Below are positions 1-7,659 of a stretch of DNA of 53,250 nt, piece after piece (position 1 is the first letter of the stretch; each line of letters starts with the position of its first letter). The notes beneath the pieces are model-generated. The model saw nothing but the letters and a program-made list of their open reading frames with translations. It ran no database searches and was not told the DNA's origin. This DNA comes from Slackia sp. GTDB taxonomy: Bacteria > Actinomycetota > Coriobacteriia > Coriobacteriales > Eggerthellaceae. The stretch is from positions 1 to 53,250 of the forward strand of contig JAUNDR010000002.1 in the NCBI GenBank assembly GCA_030525985.1, in the 5' to 3' direction. The position numbers and the translations under genes are program-made.

Positions 1-724
1 CCCTCGCTGCGCGAGCATTGTAGGAAGCATCGGCGCGCAAAGCAGTAATAAACCGGCAAAGCGTCTCATTATCGTCGTCCTCGAAATCGAAATCGGGAAA
101 TGCGAAGACAAGCATTTTCTGCTCGTATTTCATATCGGCATACACATCGGGGTTTCCTTCGCCGCTCAAATGACGATGGATGCTCGCGCCCATGTCATCC
201 GACCGGGAAACGAATACATCCCTATAATCGTAAAGCCTATCATTAGCCGGTTTACCTTTATAGGTGGCGATAATGAAATACCCCGGGCTCTTCAATGGAG
301 CCGCAGTGCCACCATCCAGGCTTGTCGCCCATGTATCTTCGAAATCGCCCGCGCTCATTTTGGCCGTAGCGCTCTGCAGTAAATCCTGACGTGCCTGCGC
401 GAGCGCCTTTTCCTGAGCACGCCTTTCTACCGATGCCTTCACAGCTCCCGCCGCTGCATCGGCAGCATTTCCCGCGGCCCTTGCGACATTCCCGGCGGCA
501 TCACCCGCATGGTCGGCCGCTTTAGCCCCTACCGCAACGCCTTTCTTCACCGCCTTCTTGACGACAGGCGCAGCAACATCAGCGACGTCTTTGATCGTCT
601 CCCTGTTATCCCAAGCCTTTTTGGCTACATGCTTTACTTTTTCCTGGACTTCGGGTTTTTGCACAATATCGATAACCGCGGCTGCAGCCGTAGCCGCTTT
701 CAAAAAAGCATCTATCTTCGCCAT
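1..724 (-). CDS. Ala-rich helical protein with possible GIY-YIG-like C-terminal domain (3' end outside window)
   Basis: The frame stays open from an ATG at 724 to the window edge (241 codons, no stop), so the C-terminus is missing. An AGGAGG ribosome binding site lies just upstream. Residues 1-45 are mixed helical. Residues 45-110 are Ala/Lys-rich amphipathic sequence with repeats such as VARAAGNAADAAAGAVKAS, like LEA or apolipoprotein helices. From about residue 145 a globular part begins: SPGYFIIATYKGK, then YDYRDVFVSRSDDMG, HLSGEGNPDVYADMKY and finally LRADASYNAR. The G-Y-F-I then Y-R-D-V-F-V spacing recalls GIY-YIG folds, but I see no clear catalytic Arg/Glu set, so nuclease activity is not claimed. 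Real gene: sure. Function: unknown. Confidence 0.8.
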   Translation of the reverse strand, partial: MAKIDAFLKAATAAAAVIDIVQKPEVQEKVKHVAKKAWDNRETIKDVADVAAPVVKKAVKKGVAVGAKAADHAGDAAGNVARAAGNAADAAAGAVKASVERRAQEKALAQARQDLLQSATAKMSAGDFEDTWATSLDGGTAAPLKSPGYFIIATYKGKPANDRLYDYRDVFVSRSDDMGASIHRHLSGEGNPDVYADMKYEQKMLVFAFPDFDFEDDDNETLCRFITALRADASYNARAAR

Positions 725-761
725 CTCTCCTCCTTTGCTGCAACAAAATGGCCAATCGTCA

Positions 762-1010
762 TCAGGCAAGCTCGTTACCGTTCTTCTCTTTCGTGGCCCC
801 CATAGCTTCCGCCACCTGGCGACGCTTATTGCGAATGGGAGCACGCCAGGGACGGCTTTTGAACGCATCGATTTACTTGGACGTATTCACGCCCAAGATA
901 GCGCCCGTCAACCATATCGCTAAAACCAGAACCACAACGGGAATCACACATGCCGTGATAAATCGGCGACAAGCATGAAAGAGCACAGCGCAATGAAGGC
1001 GGCCCTTCAC
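762..1010 (-). pseudogene. Small single-TM protein gene interrupted by an in-frame TAA
   Basis: One frame reads from a GTG at 1010 through a hydrophobic helix (ACVIPVVVLVLAIWLTGAIL) to a TAA at 873-875. It then continues in the same frame for 36 codons of basic, coding-like sequence (IDAFKSRPWRAPIRNKRRQ, ending GNELA) to a TGA at 762-764. The join NTSK-stop-IDAF reads naturally if the TAA was once CAA. Either the gene carries a nonsense mutation, or only the 45-residue membrane peptide (873-1010) is made. No good ribosome binding site is seen before the GTG. It lies between two convincing minus-strand genes, which suggests one transcript. Low certainty. Confidence 0.33.
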
Positions 1011-1061
1011 GAAGAGCTGCCCAGAAACACATGTGCATCGAAACGCATCAAGAAAACCCGC

Positions 1062-1217
1062 TTATCGCTTTTTTGCTTCTTTTCTGATGGTTCCAATCTG
1101 CTTATCTTTACGCGTTTTCCTGCCATCTATATTGCGAATAGTACCGATTGGCAAACCGTGTTTTTTCTCAAAAGTTCCAACCGTACAATCGCTTCGAGTT
1201 TTCCTAAACAACCCCAT
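1062..1217 (-). CDS. 51-residue basic protein with GT-repeat pattern, unknown function
   Basis: The ATG at 1217 is preceded by AGGAGA at good spacing, and the frame ends in TAA after 51 residues. The protein is very basic and has a three-fold motif: VGTFEKKHG, IGTIRNIDG and IGTIRKEAKKR. This internal repetition and the strong ribosome binding site argue for a real gene despite its size. It precedes the broken membrane peptide and the Ala-rich protein in the same direction and probably shares their transcript. No domain is recognised; a nucleic-acid-binding role would only be a guess from the charge. Confidence 0.65.
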   Translation of the reverse strand: MGLFRKTRSDCTVGTFEKKHGLPIGTIRNIDGRKTRKDKQIGTIRKEAKKR

Positions 1218-1232
1218 AGCAAAATCTCCTGA

Positions 1233-1409
1233 AAGTTTTCTCTAGTCTATTTCATAATCGAATTCATCGGAATCGATGAAGAACTCGCCGGCATCCTCAA
1301 GCACTTCGGCACCCACTGCATTGTCACCGAGTCACTCGATTCCCCAGGATTCCGCTTCCCCTCTGGTCTCGAATTCCTCCTCATCAACAAACTTCCGATC
1401 CGCGAGTGA
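1233..1409 (+). pseudogene. Possible C-terminal gene remnant without start codon
   Basis: A 58-codon open stretch follows a TGA at 1230-1232 and ends at a TGA at 1407-1409. Its product (for example IGIDEELAGILKHFGTHCIV and GFRFPSGLEFLLINKLPIRE) looks like folded protein, and its codons strongly prefer C in the third position, as real genes here do. There is no ATG, GTG or TTG near its beginning and no ribosome binding site. I read it as the tail of a truncated gene. The opposite strand also gives an acidic frame here, but that frame has an internal TGA and is explained as the mirror of C-ending codons. Confidence 0.25.
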
Positions 1410-1554
1410 TTCCGCATACGTAAGACATGCCCGTCCCCCCTCTAAACCATGCGCCTATTTTGCACGCATAAAACCGTAACTTCTCTCTCTTCGCAACGAA
1501 CTGCGGCTCTCGATAGAGAGCCTCCATGAACCATAGCACACATACACTGGGCGG

Positions 1555-1770
1555 ATGGACAACGCCCGCGAAAAGAAACGCCTCGGATCGGCAATCAGAA
1601 CAGCCCGAGAGAATCAGGGCATTTCCCAGCGTCGCTTCGCCCTTATGACGGGAACGAGCCGCTCCTATCTTTGGAAAATCGAATCAGGCTCCGCCGATAT
1701 GGGCATCGACATCCTCTGCCGCATCGCCCATGCACTGGGCGTCAAGGTGGGCGACCTCATCGATTTCTAG
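1555..1770 (+). CDS. XRE-family helix-turn-helix transcriptional regulator
   Basis: This 71-residue protein is a single HTH_3 (Cro/CI) domain. Residues 7-65 fit the five-helix pattern: LGSAIRTARENQGISQRRFA, then TGTSRSYLWKIESG as recognition helix and turn, then ILCRIAHALGVKVGDLI. Length is typical of stand-alone XRE repressors. The stop TAG sits inside a CTAG shared with the stop of the convergent lipoprotein gene, so the two 3' ends overlap by four bases. The ribosome binding site is weak (GGGCGG touching the ATG), so a leaderless or poorly translated message is possible. A short GGCTCTC/GAGAGCC hairpin (1505-1522) lies upstream. Regulatory target unknown. Confidence 0.88.
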   Translation: MDNAREKKRLGSAIRTARENQGISQRRFALMTGTSRSYLWKIESGSADMGIDILCRIAHALGVKVGDLIDF

Positions 1771-2858
1771 AACAATCCTGCCGTCTTCGTGGCTATTCGG
1801 CCGGATACCTCGGCGTAATAAAGAGCATCGGCTTCAGACAGCGTCGATTCGTCGATTTCGCCAAGAGCCGACATCGTTTCGGTGTATTTCTGCATATACG
1901 TACTGTAATCGGCCATGAGTGCCGCAGGATCATCAGAGCCCTTGTACTTCTCCATGAATGAAACGTACTCGTCGAAAAATGCCTCATAACTATCCATGGC
2001 ATTTTTGAATTCGGGAGTGACGGCGCTCGCGGAAGAAAGATCCGCTCCCGCAGCAGGCTCCTTGCTTTCGGCAGCAGCTTCAGCCACTTCAGACGAGCTG
2101 CTAGCCTGCGACGACGACCCGTTCAATCCGAGAATTTTATCGATATCGAATTCTTTATTGTAGAAGCCGCTCATGACATCGGATCGATCCTGGTAAATAT
2201 CCGACCTTGCGCGGTCTATTCCTTTGTATACGCCAGAACGAGCCCTATCGTAAGCCTTATAGGCATCGCTTCGCACATCGCTCACTTCGCTGTAACCAAG
2301 CGAATCCTGCGCATCAAGAATAATACCGTCATAGTAGGTATCATAAGCACTATCGAAAGCATCCTCGTAAATAGCGTCGTAGAGACCGTCGTATGCATCT
2401 TCATACACCGCGTCGTAATAATCGTCCAACGCCCTATCGAGAGCTCGGCCGTCCTCATGGTCGATAGTATTCACCACCGATTTGAAATACTCTACGCCGT
2501 TTTCGCGTGTCCTATCGCCCAGACTCACAACCTGCTCTTCCGCATAGGCATACCAGTCCTCAAGAACCTTCTGATTTTCGAGATAGCCCTCGTATGTGCC
2601 ACCGATAGTGTTGTGAACATCTTCGAGCTTGGTGTTCAAATCGGATATGGTGGATTCGAAATCCGCTTGAATAGAAGCAATAATCCCTTCGGGCGAACCA
2701 TCGTCGAGAGGCTTTTCTTCCTGCTTCTTGGATTCCGCCGCCATCCCTGAATTGCCGCCGTCGGTATTCGCCTGGTCGGCAGCCCCTCCTCCAACGCACG
2801 CGGATAGACCCGCCATTGCAAGACAGGCGCAAAGCACAACTGCCGCTTTCTTCATCAT
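1767..2858 (-). CDS. Lipoprotein with Tyr/Asp-rich repeats
   Basis: The 363-residue protein starts with a classical lipoprotein signal (MMKK, hydrophobic stretch, lipobox LSAC with Cys21), so it is anchored outside the membrane. The middle holds short repeats of the type YDxxYxDAxD (DAVYEDAYDGLYDAIYEDAF, then SAYDTYYDG) followed by SDxxxxAYDRARSxVYKGID repeats. A Ser/Ala-rich linker leads to a helical C-terminal part. It lies 115 bp downstream of the Ser/Thr kinase gene in the same direction, so it may belong to that operon and could be a surface partner of the kinase's outer domain (inference). GAAGGGG precedes the ATG. No known enzyme domain is visible. Confidence 0.85.
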   Translation of the reverse strand: MMKKAAVVLCACLAMAGLSACVGGGAADQANTDGGNSGMAAESKKQEEKPLDDGSPEGIIASIQADFESTISDLNTKLEDVHNTIGGTYEGYLENQKVLEDWYAYAEEQVVSLGDRTRENGVEYFKSVVNTIDHEDGRALDRALDDYYDAVYEDAYDGLYDAIYEDAFDSAYDTYYDGIILDAQDSLGYSEVSDVRSDAYKAYDRARSGVYKGIDRARSDIYQDRSDVMSGFYNKEFDIDKILGLNGSSSQASSSSEVAEAAAESKEPAAGADLSSASAVTPEFKNAMDSYEAFFDEYVSFMEKYKGSDDPAALMADYSTYMQKYTETMSALGEIDESTLSEADALYYAEVSGRIATKTAGLF

Positions 2859-2973
2859 ACGAATCCCCTTCTTTTACGCCATATACGCTACAGACGTAAC
2901 TTTGAAGAATCCGCTCGGCGATTTCCTCAGTTGCCAACTGAATTTTGGGAAGAAAAGGGCGAAAATGCGTGCG

Positions 2974-4803
2974 CTACCACGGCTGGGCGTATGCCTCCAC
3001 CGTTGCATACTCGGGAAGCTTTCCGCCCACAACCTCGAAGGTCGTCGATTCCCCTTCGGCGGGATAACCGACATGGCCCGTCGACCCGTAGACGATTTTC
3101 CCCGCGCCATTGCGCAAAACAACCGTCACGGCGATCTGACCCATCGACGCATCCGGAGAACTTCCGCCGAGATACGTCACTTCGCCCGTAAAATTCTCTC
3201 CACCGAAACCGTCCGACACCGCCGCCACATTGCCCACCTCGAACGCCGGAAGCTCCGTCGCGTTTTTCGATACGGCGAAATCATGCGGTCGAACCACCGT
3301 GAACTCGACGGAATCAGGCGCTGTTCCGTTGCCTGCCTGAGCGCCGAAATAAATCGTTTGACCAGGCATGATAATGTTAAGAACTTGCTCTTGAGAAAAC
3401 AAGACGCCGCCAGAGGCATCGCGACCGACGATTTTCACCGTGGGAAATTCCACCTTGAAGCCGTCTTCGGCATTGCTCAAGACGAACGCGTAGTGCACGT
3501 ATCCAGACGGAGCAACCGACCAACCGGACTCCTCAAGCGTCAGCGCCTCGAAAGCGGCGTCCACCTCGCTTTGCGACGCTATCCCCGTCGCCCACGAATC
3601 CTTCGCCGCATCGAAGCCCTCCTGAACGCCCGCCAGCGCGGCATCGGAAGCGATCTTTTCTTTTTCGGCATCCGACAAAACGCCGTCGTCGATCGCTTCG
3701 CCTTCCTTCTCTTGCTCCGCCTGCGAAAGGGCGGCTTGATAACGCTCCATCGAACGGGAGAAATTGCCCACGGCCAACATGGCAACGCCCGCAACGGCGG
3801 AAATGATCGTGATGGAAAGAATGCCTATTCTGATCGCCGCGCTGACGCGACTCTCGCGTTCCTCCCGTTTTTCCTGAGCGGCGAAATATCCCTGCGCCGA
3901 CTCCTGCGCCTTTTGTCGCAAATATTCGTAATGCTTTCGCTGCGCGTCGGCAGAAGCGAAGGAAGATGCCGCGGAAACATCCCGTTCGCGCCCCTTCGAG
4001 GCATCGCCTTTGCCGGCGCATGCCGCCGCAACCGCTTCGGAAAATTCAGTCGCCGTTTGATAGCGCGCGCTCGGTTCGAAAGCGCTTCCGCGGCGCACCG
4101 CATCGGCAAGGGCAGGCGAAACGACCGTCGCATCGGCAAGCGCCTGCGCAAAATCGACGCTGCCCGGATCGGGGACCACACCCGTCAGCATATATCCCAG
4201 CATCTGCGCCATCGAATACACATCGCTTCGCGCATCCACGGACGCGAAACCGTATTGCTCGGGCGCCGCGAATCCCCAGGTGCCCAAAACCGCGACATCG
4301 CGCGAAGGTTCCTGGCCCATCGCCTGGGCGATGCCCAAATCGATGAGATGCGCCCCGTCGGCTGCAATGATGACATTCGACGGGTTCACATCGCAGTGGA
4401 CGATGCCGTGATTATGAAGGCTGGAAACCGCTTCGCATACATCTTGCAGAATCTGCACCGCTTCGGACTGCGACAGGCGCCCCCGCGACGCCATGACGTG
4501 CTCGAGCGTGTCGCCCGGAATATAGTCGCATACAGAAACGAAGCAATCGGGCATCTCGTATGTCGCCGCAACCCGCGGCAGACGGGGCGATTTGCAACTG
4601 GGCAGCACCGCCCACACTGCGCGATTCGCAAGCTCTGTCGGAATCTTCTTTCGCACGAACGGGCCGGAGTCTTTGATGGTCACAAGCTGCGTCACGCCGG
4701 TGCGACCCTCGGCGAGCACCCGCTCGACACGATAGGAATCGTCGATCTCCAACGCATGCATGACCTGCTCTTCGTTCAATCCAACCATCCTCGTTCGCGG
4801 CAT
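2974..4803 (-). CDS. Membrane-anchored Ser/Thr protein kinase
   Basis: The chosen ATG (4803) has AAGGTGG about 12 nt upstream and gives 609 residues; an upstream in-frame start at 4893 lacks support. Residues 20-260 form a Hanks-type kinase: a loose Gly loop (AEGRTG, 31-36), ATP-binding Lys near 52-53 (FVRKKI), catalytic loop HCDVNPSN (136-143, Asp138), DLG (155-157) and APEQYG (180-185). HRD is changed to HCD and the loop Lys to Asn, as in other kinases of this HTH-linked type. A coiled region (285-320) precedes one TM helix (about 325-346). The outer domain (about 380-609) is beta-rich with an unknown ligand. The split HTH gene lies upstream on the same strand. Confidence 0.9.
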   Translation of the reverse strand: MPRTRMVGLNEEQVMHALEIDDSYRVERVLAEGRTGVTQLVTIKDSGPFVRKKIPTELANRAVWAVLPSCKSPRLPRVAATYEMPDCFVSVCDYIPGDTLEHVMASRGRLSQSEAVQILQDVCEAVSSLHNHGIVHCDVNPSNVIIAADGAHLIDLGIAQAMGQEPSRDVAVLGTWGFAAPEQYGFASVDARSDVYSMAQMLGYMLTGVVPDPGSVDFAQALADATVVSPALADAVRRGSAFEPSARYQTATEFSEAVAAACAGKGDASKGRERDVSAASSFASADAQRKHYEYLRQKAQESAQGYFAAQEKREERESRVSAAIRIGILSITIISAVAGVAMLAVGNFSRSMERYQAALSQAEQEKEGEAIDDGVLSDAEKEKIASDAALAGVQEGFDAAKDSWATGIASQSEVDAAFEALTLEESGWSVAPSGYVHYAFVLSNAEDGFKVEFPTVKIVGRDASGGVLFSQEQVLNIIMPGQTIYFGAQAGNGTAPDSVEFTVVRPHDFAVSKNATELPAFEVGNVAAVSDGFGGENFTGEVTYLGGSSPDASMGQIAVTVVLRNGAGKIVYGSTGHVGYPAEGESTTFEVVGGKLPEYATVEAYAQPW

Positions 4804-5004
4804 AGGTACGAAAAACCACCTTTTCTGATGCGTCCGCTGCACGCGAAAGCATGCCCGGACGAATATCGGACGAAATTGTAGGCAAGACGCCATAGCGCTT
4901 CATCAGTGCTCAACTGAATATTGAAAACGCGCGACCGACGAAACTGGTTCTCAACAGAGAGCCACATTCGACAAGGATATCCGAAATCGGCAGAATATGA
5001 CGCG

Positions 5005-5310
5005 TCAACGCAGCGGACCGGTGCCCAAAAGCGTCCTTTCGTTGAAGCTCCACAGCTCGTCGTCGCATGCCGCACGCGTCATGCCGTGGTCGATGCACCA
5101 GACTATGATGGCATCGCGACGCACCTTCGCCCAGAGTTCCGACACGCCCGCCAAACGAAGCACGCGTTGCGTTTCCTCGAATGTGCAGCCCAACCCGAAC
5201 GCGATCATAATCATTTTGTCTCGCCCGGGACATCGGCATTTTCCTGAGAAAATATCGTATACGACCGTCTGATGCACGCCCGACTCCCGTATTACCGCCG
5301 CCTTCGTCAA
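5005..5310 (-). CDS. HTH domain protein, downstream part of a split gene
   Basis: This frame can start at TTG 5310, overlapping the TGA of the upstream fragment (TTGA). It encodes an HTH core (TKAAVIRESGVHQTVVYDIF), a GRDK turn, MIMIAFGLGCTFEETQRVL helices and the tail RRDAIIVWCIDHGMTRAACD. Such proteins in this lineage are normally one polypeptide of about 145 residues, with an N-terminal helix like that in the upstream fragment. Joining the two parts needs one extra base at 5307-5310 (5005-5447 is 443 nt, one short of a multiple of three). It is therefore a frameshift mutation, a sequencing error, or a translationally coupled pair. The kinase gene follows, and HTH plus kinase is a recurrent pair. 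Confidence 0.7.
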   Translation of the reverse strand: MTKAAVIRESGVHQTVVYDIFSGKCRCPGRDKMIMIAFGLGCTFEETQRVLRLAGVSELWAKVRRDAIIVWCIDHGMTRAACDDELWSFNERTLLGTGPLR

Positions 5311-5447
5311 TCCTTTTCGGCAAGAAGCTCGCCAAGATACGACTGGAGCGAACGTTCCATCGTGACGTCGTCGTCGAGATATTCCTGCGGACTCGCTGCG
5401 GCACGAAGGCGGGCAAGCAGGTCTTCCGTCAAACGTTCTTCAGGCAT
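5307..5447 (-). CDS. N-terminal fragment of the split HTH gene
   Basis: The ATG at 5447 is preceded by GGAGG at four-base spacing, the best ribosome binding site of the cluster. The 46 residues (MPEERLTEDLLARLRAAASP, then LDDDVTMERSLQSYLGELLA and EKD) end at a TGA. The second half, from VTMERSLQSYL on, is the helix that normally precedes an XRE-like HTH; the rest of that HTH continues in the next frame at 5310. I treat it as the front piece of a gene broken by a one-base loss, while noting that overlapping TTGA could allow coupled translation of both parts. Confidence 0.6.
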   Translation of the reverse strand: MPEERLTEDLLARLRAAASPQEYLDDDVTMERSLQSYLGELLAEKD

Positions 5448-5482
5448 GAATCCTCCATCACTCGAACACATGGCGTCTGATG

Positions 5483-6400
5483 CTATTGCCTGAACAGCTT
5501 CCCCACATCGAATCCTTCCGAAAGCGCACTCGGCACCAGCAAAATGCCCTTTCCGTCTTTCGCGCCTTCGTATGCAAGGTTCATAGCGCGCAGCTGCATG
5601 GCTTTATCGCTTTTTTCGTACGTTTCGGCCGCTTCGACGTACATCTCGGAGATATCTTTTTCAATCTCCGCCAAAATGACGCGTGCATTTTTCTCACGCT
5701 CCGCCTGGGCCTCCTTCGAAAGCGCGTCCTGAAGTTCGCGAGGAATCATGATGTCGCGAATTTCCACCGAAAGTACGGTAACGCCCCATGCCTCGCACTT
5801 TTCCGACAAAGCCGCTTCGAGTTCGTGGTCGATTTGCTTGCGACGTACTGAAATGTCGGCGAGATTCAACTGACCGATGGCGTCGCGCATGGCGGTTTGC
5901 GCCGACCACAACACCGCCTTCGGATAATTCTCCACCTCGAGACAAGCCTTTTTCGCATCCCATACCATCCAGAACAGAACAGCGTCCACATCGATCGGCA
6001 CTAAGTCGGCCGTCAAGGCCGCCTCGGCCGAAAAGGAGGAAGTCATTACGCGATGGTCGATATGAATCGCCACCGACTCGACAAAAGGTATACAGAAAAA
6101 GACACCAGGCTCCTTCACCCGATTGAACCGACCGAAACGCAACACCACCGCACGCTCCCATTGAGGAACCATGCGAACGCTCGAAACGCACAGAAACGCA
6201 ACAGCGAGTGATATCGCCACGGTTACAGGCGAAAACCACGCCCACGTCAACGCGAAAGCAACCACAAACGAGAGCAGGAACACCGCAATCGAAAATGCAT
6301 ATACGCCATCGCGTGAAGCGTTGTTCACCTCGAGCTCGGTGGCCGCCACACGACGAACGCCATCGACCGATGGATACTCTTCTTTCTTTTTCTTAAACAT
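5483..6400 (-). CDS. SPFH/band 7 (stomatin/slipin-like) membrane protein
   Basis: The 305-residue protein has a charged N-terminus (MFKKKKEE), two closely spaced hydrophobic helices (about 32-75) and a band 7 domain: VPQWERAVVLRFGRFNRVKE, GVFFCIPFVESVAIHIDHRV, a DLVPIDVDAVLFW strand and VTVLSVEIRDIMIP. A long coiled coil (ELQDALSKEAQAEREKNARV onward) leads to the C-terminus. This order is typical of slipins, which form membrane-bound ring scaffolds and usually partner with NfeD; no nfeD is seen here. It starts 52 bp after the GntR gene on the same strand, so the regulator probably controls its own transcript including this gene. Possible role: membrane stress or domain organisation. Confidence 0.93.
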   Translation of the reverse strand: MFKKKKEEYPSVDGVRRVAATELEVNNASRDGVYAFSIAVFLLSFVVAFALTWAWFSPVTVAISLAVAFLCVSSVRMVPQWERAVVLRFGRFNRVKEPGVFFCIPFVESVAIHIDHRVMTSSFSAEAALTADLVPIDVDAVLFWMVWDAKKACLEVENYPKAVLWSAQTAMRDAIGQLNLADISVRRKQIDHELEAALSEKCEAWGVTVLSVEIRDIMIPRELQDALSKEAQAEREKNARVILAEIEKDISEMYVEAAETYEKSDKAMQLRAMNLAYEGAKDGKGILLVPSALSEGFDVGKLFRQ

Positions 6401-6451
6401 ACGCGAACCCCCTCCGCATACCGCATATGAGCGAATCGGCAGATGTCGGGC

Positions 6452-6871
6452 CTATCGGTCGAACAGCCCCGATTCCCCCAAACGCTTCTCGACAAGCCCT
6501 GCTATTTCCTGCCGAGGAACACCGAACTCCCTGCATTGTCGGATGAAATCATCTACAAGATATTCGATTCCTCCTTCGAGAGCTTCTTTTTCCTGCGTTG
6601 ACGCATCGGAAACGAACGTGCCTTTCCCTCGCTTGGAAACGATATAGCCGTCTCGTTCGATGTCCTGGTAGACCTTGCTCACCGTGTTGTAATTAATGCC
6701 GAGCTCTACCGCCATCTCACGAACTGTAGGTAGCTTCTCATTCGGCGCGATTGCTCCCGATACGATCAGATATATCAGACGATTGCGCAATTGCAGCCAA
6801 ATAGGAATGCCGCTCTCGTCATCGATAGAGATGCGCAAACGCGATTCATTATGTGCTTTCTCGAATTCCAC
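6452..6871 (-). CDS. GntR-family (YtrA subfamily) transcriptional regulator
   Basis: Residues about 14-85 hold a winged HTH of GntR type: DESGIPIWLQLRNRLIYLIV, GAIAPNEKLPTVREMAVELG, INYNTVSKVYQDIERDGYIV and KRGKGTFVSD. The short C-terminal part (EKEALEGGIEYLVDDFIRQC and on) is helical, as in the YtrA subfamily, with no large ligand domain. I chose the GTG at 6871 because GGAG lies five bases upstream. Alternatives are ATGs at 6901/6904. The longest in-frame ATG, 6973, lies inside the terminator hairpin of the preceding operon and is unlikely. YtrA-type repressors usually govern their own operon with a membrane protein gene, here the SPFH gene. Confidence 0.9.
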   Translation of the reverse strand: MEFEKAHNESRLRISIDDESGIPIWLQLRNRLIYLIVSGAIAPNEKLPTVREMAVELGINYNTVSKVYQDIERDGYIVSKRGKGTFVSDASTQEKEALEGGIEYLVDDFIRQCREFGVPRQEIAGLVEKRLGESGLFDR

Positions 6872-6949
6872 CTTCACTCCGTATCTGCTCAGAGAATCCA
6901 TCATAGCGACGAAGCATTCTTCCCGGCGCGACAACTCGCTCGATTCCTG

Positions 6950-6990
6950 AAAAAGAAAGCGCCGAGGGCGCATAAAGCAACCTCGGCGCT
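6950..6990 (-). terminator. Rho-independent terminator of the molybdoenzyme operon
   Basis: On the minus strand a perfect 10-bp stem AGCGCCGAGG/CCTCGGCGCT (6981-6990 with 6958-6967) is followed by TTTCTTTTT. It sits just after the TorD-like gene stop (7022) and closes the operon that begins at 11618. Confidence 0.9.
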
Positions 6991-7021
6991 ACGGGGAGGG
7001 AAAGCACCCCGATATGCAACG

Positions 7022-7645
7022 CTACAAACGGTCGACCTCCTCGGCATCTGCCGCAATGAACGCCTCGGTCGCATCGGCTAAAGCACGATAGAACTCCGTC
7101 GTACTCCTAACTCTCAGTTTCCGGCAGAAATCGGGCACCCACGCTGCCAAATGCCCATGAACGAACGCTTTCTGCTTAGCGATATTCTCTTCAAGCGCCA
7201 CCGGATCATTCTCATCGAACGCCTCGATGGCACGACGACACAGAAGCGCCGCGAATTCCAATTCGACCGCAATATGGTCTTCGGGCATATGGAAGGTCTG
7301 CGCCTTGTCGACCCCTTCGGAGCGATACAAGGCAACCACTTCATCGCGCGGTTCCTGCATCATAAGATGCAACCCGCTTACCCACACCGATTCGAAAGGC
7401 GACACGGGATCGGCATGCATACCCAAAAGGCAACGAGCATAATCGCCCGCGAGGTCGCGACGCAGCGCCTCAACATCGTCCGAATGCAAGGCTTGTGCGA
7501 ATGGGGCGAGCAAGTCATCTTCGGGCGAACACGCCGCTCGAAGCTCCTCGATGAATGCCGCATCGATCTCCTCGCGATACGCCCTCGAGAAAAACGAATA
7601 GAAGATGCCACGGGCCTCCATTCGGTCTTTGAACCCGATTTCCAC
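7022..7645 (-). CDS. TorD/DmsD-family molybdoenzyme maturation chaperone
   Basis: This 207-residue, mostly helical protein matches the TorD/NarJ family: FYSFFSRAYREEIDAAFIEE at the N-terminus, the family hallmark LAGDYARCLLG followed by PVSPFESVWVSG (family pattern D-Y-x-R-L-F-x-G then P-Y-E-S-V), and MPEDHIAVELEFAALLCRRA near the middle. These chaperones bind the twin-arginine signal of a molybdenum enzyme and hold it until cofactor insertion. It is the last gene of the operon, 14 bp after the NrfD-type gene and before the terminator, so its client is almost certainly the catalytic subunit at 9216-11618. Length is normal. Confidence 0.92.
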   Translation of the reverse strand: MEIGFKDRMEARGIFYSFFSRAYREEIDAAFIEELRAACSPEDDLLAPFAQALHSDDVEALRRDLAGDYARCLLGMHADPVSPFESVWVSGLHLMMQEPRDEVVALYRSEGVDKAQTFHMPEDHIAVELEFAALLCRRAIEAFDENDPVALEENIAKQKAFVHGHLAAWVPDFCRKLRVRSTTEFYRALADATEAFIAADAEEVDRL

Positions 7646-7659
7646 CGATCAAACCTCCT

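Noticed and set aside
1245..1440. Acidic minus-strand frame (DEEEFETRGEAE ... DSDEFDYEID)
   Set aside because: It contains an internal TGA and no start. Its Asp/Glu/Gly/Ala richness is what C-ending plus-strand codons give when read in the mirrored frame.
2728..4881. A 717-codon plus-strand frame opposite the kinase gene
   Set aside because: It is Arg/His-rich shadow sequence opposite a recognised kinase. The GC-rich third positions of the real gene keep the opposite frame open.
6872..6973. Longer GntR start at ATG 6973
   Set aside because: This ATG lies inside the hairpin of the molybdoenzyme operon terminator and has no ribosome binding site; GTG 6871 has GGAG at five bases.
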